Program-made: the position numbers and the translations under genes
The notes under the pieces: generated by a model
The model's input: the letters and a program-made list of their open reading frames with translations, nothing else
What the model was told of the DNA's origin: nothing
The model's database searches: none
From: Lactifluus volemus
Lineage: Eukaryota; Basidiomycota; Agaricomycetes; Russulales; Russulaceae
DNA length: 12,215 nt
Assembly: GCA_022376515.1 (NCBI GenBank)
Contig: WTXI01000600.1
Location: 1 to 12,215 of the forward strand
Direction: 5' to 3'
In this document: positions 6,621 through 12,215 of the stretch, one piece after another
Layout of the letters: the number at the start of each line of letters is the position of its first letter
Numbering within the stretch: position 1 is the stretch's first letter

Positions 6621-9620
6621 TCAGAATATCCCACCAAGCAGACCGCGCGCACGCCGTGGCGTGGGCTGTACATCGGCACGAAGAACCGATAAACTATTCA
6701 GTCGCTTCATGACCTGGGTTTCAAGCTTGTCATTTCGCGAGTAAAGGTCTGAAATATTGTCGCTCACCTCTTCCAATTTGTCCTTTCGGTCCTGCAAATC
6801 CAAGTGCCGTCGTATCGAGGGGTTTTCCCTCGCAAACTCGACGATATCCTTACGATCTAGATCATAAAGAAGTCGCGAATCGATCTCCCTCGGGAACTGA
6901 TAGAAAAACTGGTCGAGCAGTTCAATGTTGATAAACATGGACGACGTATAGGCGAGCTTGTCCGCGACGACGTTCAAAAAGGCTTCGGGACAGAGCAAAT
7001 CGCTTTCGGGGCCTGTTTTACACTTTTTTGATCTGAGAGCCGCAAGACGGAGCTTGAGGATGGACAACCGGTCGCTGTATAGCGAGGCATGACGCGCTAG
7101 AAAAAGCAAAGCAATGAGCGAAAAGAGTAGATGATGATGATCAGGCGAGCGGGGAACGCATTACCATCTACGAGTTGCACGCGAGGGTATTTATACGATT
7201 CCTCTGGGCTGTCGTCCACGATCTCCTCACCAGCCGCTGCTTGTGCGACGCGCCGATTCTTCCTTTCTCTTTCCTTCTCTTCGAGACTTCTGACGTAGTC
7301 CATCAAGTTATTGAGCCTTCGGCTACCGCCAACCTTCTTTCTGATCTCCTTGAGCATCTCCTCGCACATGCCAAGCTCGCGTTCAAAAAGCATGATCGCC
7401 TCCTTCCGGCCATTCTCCCACTCGCGCTCGTCCACCTCTACCTCGTACTTGTATGGCTTGATGCAGTTTTCGACTTGATCAGAAGTGAGTGGGATGCGAT
7501 CGCGCAATATCGTGTGTGCAAACTCCACGAGACGTTCGCTGGTGCGCGGATGAAAGCTGAACGGTTCGCCGGCAGTTATGCTATCAATGAGGGAGCGTAA
7601 CCCGTCTGCGACGAGGAGCGTTGCATCACGCCCAATTCCCGACTTAGTGAGCAAGGACGACGCCGCTTCGAGTTTGTACTTCCAGTATGGCTCGACGTCA
7701 TCCGGTTTGAGGCGCCTGTCTTCCCCAAGTGCGGTAAATTCGCCGACCCGCTTGTCACTCCAATATAATTGTTCGAGAACGTCCATGACACGCTCGTCGA
7801 GCATGCCTTTGAGCTTCGCACGCACCGCGGGCTTGCGAAACTGGGTCGTAAAGTCCCTGATGCGCGCTTTGAGAGCGTCGATCGTCTCGGCAACGTACGA
7901 CTCCGGGGTGATTCGCCGGTCGTTATACTGTACTTTGAACTGATATTGCGCTTCCTCGAGCTCTAGTTGGACAGCGTTCGTGATGCCGTGGAGCGAAGAA
8001 GCCATGGACGACTCTAGAACTTCCATAAGGCGCTTCCGAAGGGTATCAGATCCCACCATGAGCGACGATGAACTATAAAAGTGTTCTCGGTTGTCCCGGA
8101 AATACTGGTCACCACGTCGTCCGACGACATCCAGAGTTTCGCGACGACTTTTCTTCTCAGAGGGTTTACAAACAACGCCGACATAGCCAAGGTGCAGAGG
8201 GTAACGATTGCCCGACAAGATTGTTGCACCTTGCTCTGGTGATACGAGGTCCATTTTTGTGATGACGCCAAGTGTTCGCAGACCTAGAGGGTCGACCTTT
8301 CTGCTTGCCCTGAGGGCGGGAGAGTTGGCAAGGTCCACATCAGCGGCACAGACAGCAAGGACGATGTTTGGCTCGCGGATGTATCTCTCGCACAACGCAG
8401 ATATCTTCTCTTTCATGGTCTCGGGCTGGTCCAAGGACGAGATCTGTACATATCCAGGAAGGTCGATGAGGGTGAGGTCCGGGACATTCGGGCTGTATAT
8501 TCGGAGGTCGATTGGCTCATCCGAGACAGCTTCCGAAGCTGGGACGGCAAGGTTGAGGTCGGTCAACGTTTTTTGGATCTGTGAGAAATCCGTGATCTTT
8601 CCCAGACCAAGGGATGGAAATTCGCCGTATTCAGCTGGCTGGGCTCCCGCGCTGGCGGATGTATGGATGAGGGTCAGTTCGATGGGGCGGCGCGTGACCA
8701 TGTTGTTCCCCCTTTCAGGGTTGAGTGAGATAAATGAGACAGAGTAAATTTGAGGCATAGCTCACTTTGGAAGAAACTCGTGCCCAACAATTGTCTCCAG
8801 GACAGAACTCTTGCCAGAACTCTGGCTACCGATGACGACGATACTGGGCAACTTCAACGCATCGCTTTGATCAATACTGAGTAGCATAGTCCTGATCTCT
8901 ATAAGCTTCCTGGTCAAATTCATTAGACTATTGTGTCGTGGGTCCATCGGTAAATCCTTGAGATCCTCGCAGAATCCAAGGGTGATGACATAGTGGCAGC
9001 CACCAATGCGGCAATCGTGGCATCTTCACCATCTGGTCGACCTCTTCCAGAAGATCCATTTTCCTCGTTAGTTTGATTGCCTTCACTATGAGTACCTTTC
9101 ATAGGCGAAAATAAGTCTTTGAGGAACTGAGGGGTTTCCAGCGCGGGAAGTTCCACACTCTGAACACGTTCTGAGATGGTTTTGATTCCATCAGATGCAG
9201 TGTCAAAAATATCCGTCGCAGTATCCTTGACTGAGGAGATCCACCCTTGTGTCGTTTTCCTGAACTCTGGAAGGCATTCAAGTTATGTTGCAAGGGGACG
9301 AATGTGGCTAGCTCACCTTCGAACTTGTAGTTTGCATAGGTAAATCCGCCAGCACCGATTGTAGCGCCTGCAATCGGTACCCTAAACGCCTTTGCTACGA
9401 TCTTGGGTATTGACGCGTAGGATAAACCGCGAGTGCTCACGCGACGGAAAGGAGCAAGAGATGACGCATGACGAAACCGAAGACGGGCGTGGTGCTGCAT
9501 CATAGTTGTGGTGAACTGCCTGTGTGCGGATCTGACGCCGTCAGCGGGTCTTCGTGAAGCATTCAAGCCATATGTGACAGTTTTCTGAGCCGAGAGTGAG
9601 CGGAAAGACGGGAAAGACAT
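6621..9620 (-). CDS. MGM1: Mgm1/OPA1-type mitochondrial dynamin GTPase
   Basis: Exons are 9620-9317, 9266-9004, 8956-8766, 8711-7165 and 7096-6621, about 926 aa (yeast Mgm1 is about 900). The product is a large GTPase of the mitochondrial inner membrane and intermembrane space that drives inner-membrane fusion and cristae shape. The N-terminus is basic, Ser/Arg-rich and acid-poor, as for a mitochondrial presequence, followed by a short Gly/Ala-rich hydrophobic segment (about 75-96). GTPase motifs are intact: GSQSSGKS (232-239), TRRP after GNNMV, DLPG (336-339) and TKMD (404-407). A long middle/stalk region follows, then a C-terminal GED-like exon. Introns 1, 3 and 4 (50, 54, 68 bp) are clear. 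The exon 2/3 join is uncertain: a 47-bp intron 9003-8957 fits the frame, but it removes a plausible VAATMSSP segment, and a one-base loss near 8966 would explain the frame equally well. ATG 9620 was chosen because a TATA-like stretch lies about 70 bp upstream; 9503 is an alternative. Confidence 0.9.
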
Positions 9621-9835
9621 GAGGTACCGGTGCAGAGGCCTGGCAGCAGAAATTGGATGGATTGGCTTCCGGAGGAGTATGAGATATACCGATAAATAAC
9701 TAGATGATTCGGCCGTAGCACTTGGACTGCTGCAGCAGGAGCAGGCGCACCGCAATTGCGTGGACCGGCTGACCGTGCGAAAGCGGAGCGGGACAGACTG
9801 CCTCCGAGAGTCTGTTATCTCTTATAGACTTTGCC
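9621..9835. promoter_or_regulatory. Divergent promoter shared by MGM1 and MED22
   Basis: Only 215 bp separate the two start codons, so both promoters must be here. On the minus strand TTATTTATCGGTATATCTC (9699-9681) is a TATA-like stretch for MGM1. On the MED22 side ACAGACT (9793-9799) and AGTCTGT (9809-9815) form a 7-bp inverted repeat with a 9-nt gap, 20 bp before the MED22 ATG. Shared control of a mitochondrial-fusion gene and a Mediator subunit is possible but not shown. Confidence 0.55.
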
Positions 9836-10417
9836 ATGTCTGATCTACCTCAGTCTGACGTATCACGTCCTTCAAAACTTCCAACTGCAAATCTCCTTCT
9901 ACAGGGTCAAGCCCCTCCAGTTACCGACCAGACTTCTGCTGAATACTTAGACGCCGTTGAGGAAGAATGGAATAAAAAGGTTGATGCAGAGATAGAGACA
10001 CTCGCTGATGGCATGGTCGCCTTGGTTAACCTCGCATCGGTAAGTTCCTATGGCATACCTCATCGCCTGTCTTGACCTTTGTTTTTGTGGGGTTAGATCA
10101 ACAACAAGGATAAATTTAAAATCGCCCAAGAGACCTTCCAAGCGCAGTTTCACGCGGAATCTATGGTACCTCGCCACGTTCATTCCTAGATGCAAACCGT
10201 TGAAACATATGTTCAGATCAGAGCTGCCAACTCCCTGCTCTCCATCGTTCACTCCATGAAATTGCAACTGCTACTATCTGACGAAGCGCAAATCGTGGAA
10301 AGGCGAGACGCGGAGGTTTCAACAACCTTACAGGAAAAGGAGGAAGCAAAGGCCAAGGTTGCTGAGTTGCTGAGCGAGTTGCTTCAACAACCTTTCGGTG
10401 GATCAACACATACTTGA
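9836..10417 (+). CDS. MED22: Mediator complex subunit 22 (Med22/Srb6)
   Basis: There are three exons (9836-10039, 10097-10165, 10217-10417) with GT-AG introns of 57 and 51 bp, all phase 0; the product is 157 aa. Med22 is a small helical subunit of the Mediator head, which links activators to RNA polymerase II; it pairs with Med11. The spliced protein has a variable N-terminus, then the family core: EEWNKKVDAEIETLADGM, NKDKFKIAQETFQAQFHAES, and IRAANSLLSIVHSMKLQLLL followed by SDEAQIVERRDAE. A Glu/Lys-rich helix ends the protein. The donor of intron 1 is GTAAGT. For intron 2 an earlier AG at 10190 would leave only 25 bp, so the AG at 10216 is preferred. Size and helix pattern fit Surf5/Med22 proteins. 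It reads without any frame problem, in contrast to its downstream neighbour. Confidence 0.88.
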
Positions 10418-10602
10418 TCATTATCCGTGAGTCCCTCATTGGATTTCAGCAGAGTCACCAGTCTAACGGCCTTGACCGGTCGTCTAGGTCGAGTCATGAC
10501 AATGAAAAAGTCGGCCAAAAGCAGCGCCACATTGATCTCTTCCCGCGAATGCAGATGGGCGGGTTGGCCAAGTCCTGTTGTTAGAGGGATTGAGGGAAAG
10601 GG

Positions 10603-10662
10603 TCACGTGAACGGAATTGAGCTGACGCGTGAAAAGTCGCGTCAACAGTGCCAAATTTCGCG
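10603..10662 (+). promoter_or_regulatory. E-box and cell-cycle-box cluster before the BUB1-like gene
   Basis: In the 279-bp gap between MED22 and the BUB1-like start there are TCACGTGA (10603-10610, palindromic E-box), TGACGCG (10623-10629, overlapping ACGCGT, the MluI cell-cycle box core) and its exact inverted copy CGCGTCA (10638-10644), then TTTCGCG (10656-10662). ACGCGT and TTTCGCG are the core sites of the fungal G1/S factors MBF and SBF. They lie 35-75 bp before the ATG at 10697. Their placement suggests cell-cycle-timed transcription of the checkpoint gene; this is inferred from motifs. Confidence 0.5.
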
Positions 10663-10696
10663 TTGAACTTTGCGATTAGACAGCGAGTAACTTATC

Positions 10697-12215
10697 ATGT
10701 CTCGTTCTACTTCGACTAGCAAACAATCCTCACTGGATGCTCTCAACGCAGAAAGCTCAAGGTTACGCTTGCAAATTGCCTCAGAAATTGACGAGGCAGA
10801 CGACCCATTGGAATTGTAGACCGTTTCGTCAGTGGATCTTCGATAAATACCCCCCGCGACACTTCGCTTCATCCGGCCTTGTTGAACTACTAGAAGAGGC
10901 CACAAGGAGATATAACGGTGACCCAAGCTATAAGAGCGATCTGAGGTACCTCAAGCTCTGGACTCTCTACGCTTCCCTCGTAGACAAACCAAGCGCGGTG
11001 TACAAATTCATACTCACCAACGGGATCGGAACTGTCTACGCACTTCTCTTTGAAGACTACGCCTTGGCACTGGAGAGAGATGGCCGGTGCGGACATAGTC
11101 TCTTCTGTATCGCTCAGCACTCACACCTCCAAAGTTACTCGGCTGCAGATGAAGTGTATCGCGCCGGAATTCAGCGAAAAGCGCGACCAGTGGAACGTGA
11201 AGAAACGGTATGACGAATTTCGTCGAAGAACATCGTCAAAGCCACCGAAGCCACCACCTGCTGCACAGGTCGCCCTTTCCAAGGCGAAAGGCTCTACAGA
11301 AGCTGATCTATTGCGCCGACAACCACTCAAGAACTACGAGAATCCTGGCGGAACTGCCCAATCAAACCCTCCGCGGCTCCTTCCCATGTTCACCCACCGT
11401 CCTCATCGTCTTCTTCTACCTCACTCCCATAACCGCTACTCATACATGCTCGCTCCCCCTGCCCCAGGAAAACGCCCAGAGAAGCTTCGCCTTCATCTCA
11501 ATTTGCTGTTCACGGCAGAAGGCGGGGAATATAGTATGCCGGAAGCCCGCGCACGTTCCATGGGTCTCTTGGGCAAAAGTGGGGCCACCTCCCCTTCCGA
11601 GTTCTCTCGTGATCCTTCGTCAACAACGCGTGTCAACTTCAACGATGACGGGAGCAAGACCACTCGTAACTACACTGCTCGGAAAAGCCTTGCAGGTGCA
11701 GAACCGACTGTTACCATCAATACAAAAGCAGCCCTTGCAGATGTCTTCGGCATGTATAACTCTCCTGAGAAGACCACGCGCATGCCCGGGACCAAGCATG
11801 CTCCTGTACGCGCAATCGAACCTGTCTCACCCCTCAGTCTGCTCCCTCAAACTCGGCCAGCTCCGGTCGAGACAGCTCCAAGTGAGGGCCCATTTCGCTT
11901 CTTTACTATCACCGGCACGCCGCTTACTGCTCTTTCTAGGTTTTACGCCCTTCGTAGATGAAAATACGAGTCGCAAGGAAAACGCTGCTCCACCTAAGGT
12001 TTTCACTTTTTTCTGCTTTAGAACGGAAAGCTGATGATTCGTGAATAGTTCAAGCCTCTCGTTGACGCAGATCTTCAAACACGCCCGCCAGCATGCGCAC
12101 CCACGACCGGGCGCCGCGCATTGGCCTCCAAGATACTGGGACCCCCGCCGCCGCACCTTTGACCCAGGGCACTGGAGGCTTAAATGTTTTCTCTAAGGTT
12201 TTCACGCCTGTCGTG
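10697..12215 (+). CDS. BUB1: Mad3/Bub1-family spindle checkpoint protein, N-terminal part (probably Bub1), with frame slips; runs off the right edge
   Basis: The order is: the Mad3/Bub1 homology TPR region (ASSGLVELLEEATRRY, SDLRYLKLWTLYASLVDKP, GTVYALLFEDYALALERDG, EVYRAGIQRKARPVE), a GLEBS-like Bub3-binding motif GGEYSMPEARARS (11521-11559), VTINTKAALADVFGMYN, and a KEN box (11975-11983). GT-AG introns are 11087-11134, 11882-11939 and 11999-12048. Bub1 and Mad3/BubR1 sit on unattached kinetochores and delay anaphase. Bub1 is preferred because no KEN box precedes the TPR region and the gene continues past the window, where a kinase domain would lie; Mad3 is not excluded. The frame is broken: TAG at 10817 follows DDPLEL, the frame shifts at about 10818, 10829, 11199 and 12080, and further offsetting slips are likely near 11370-11430 and 11574-11595. 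Conserved residues continue across each break, so these are small indels, not introns. Error in the sequence or gene decay are both possible. Confidence 0.8.

Noticed and set aside
7175..8747. Plus-strand ORFs of 121-179 codons opposite MGM1
   Set aside because: They are shadows of the conserved GTPase exon on the other strand.
9621..9755. Earlier in-frame Met for MGM1 at 9755
   Set aside because: It would place the start within 81 bp of the MED22 ATG and upstream of the TATA-like stretch; the added residues are Cys/Ser-rich and not like a presequence.
10166..10190. Earlier acceptor for MED22 intron 2
   Set aside because: Leaves a 25-bp intron and inserts residues in the conserved AESM-IRAAN core.
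10817..10832. 17-nt GT...AG segment in the BUB1-like gene as an intron
   Set aside because: Far too short for splicing and it does not restore the needed frame.
1..12215. tRNA, rRNA, CRISPR array, bacterial operons or phage genes
   Set aside because: No cloverleaf with A and B boxes, no rRNA-like stretch and no regularly spaced repeats were seen; gene structure is eukaryotic.

Overview
The window looks like nuclear DNA of a filamentous basidiomycete, most likely a mushroom-forming Agaricomycete. The evidence is dense genes split by very short GT-AG introns (about 47-78 bp), short intergenic gaps, and products that are recognisably fungal: a Ran1/Ksp1-type kinase, Maf1, a peroxisomal SCP2 protein, Mgm1, Med22 and a Mad3/Bub1-family checkpoint protein. 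I see no bacterial, viral or clearly mobile genes, no CRISPR array and no tRNA or rRNA. No new multi-gene system is evident.

Layout: 1-340 (+) is the 3' end of an unrecognised gene. 341-2115 is gene-poor and holds a 22-G run and a 44-bp near-perfect palindrome close to a TATA-like box. 2116-3345 (+) is a Ser/Thr protein kinase with one intron; its leader can form an RNA hairpin. 3346-4326 is a convergent spacer without a supportable gene. 4327-5388 (-) is MAF1. 5707-6308 (-) is a four-exon SCP2 sterol-carrier protein whose last, 27-nt exon supplies a peroxisomal PTS1 signal (AKL). 6621-9620 (-) is the mitochondrial dynamin MGM1. It shares a compact 215-bp divergent promoter with MED22 (9836-10417, +). 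A Mad3/Bub1-homology checkpoint gene, probably BUB1, starts at 10697 (+) behind paired MluI-cell-cycle-box-like sites and runs off the right edge.

The genes are housekeeping and do not form one pathway: signalling kinase, Pol III repression, peroxisomal lipid handling, mitochondrial fusion, Pol II Mediator and spindle checkpoint. The most notable overall pattern is frame slippage. The left-edge gene, MGM1 (one place) and especially the BUB1-like gene (several places) need one- or two-base corrections to keep conserved protein in frame. Most corrections look like lost bases. The kinase, MAF1, SCP2 and MED22 read cleanly once introns are removed. The simplest explanation is residual indel error in a draft assembly; decay of the checkpoint gene is the alternative.

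The most interesting biological leads are the terminal micro-exon that controls peroxisomal targeting of SCP2, the GNRA-capped hairpin before the kinase start, the inverted MCB-like pair before the BUB1-like gene, and the palindrome at 1909-1952.
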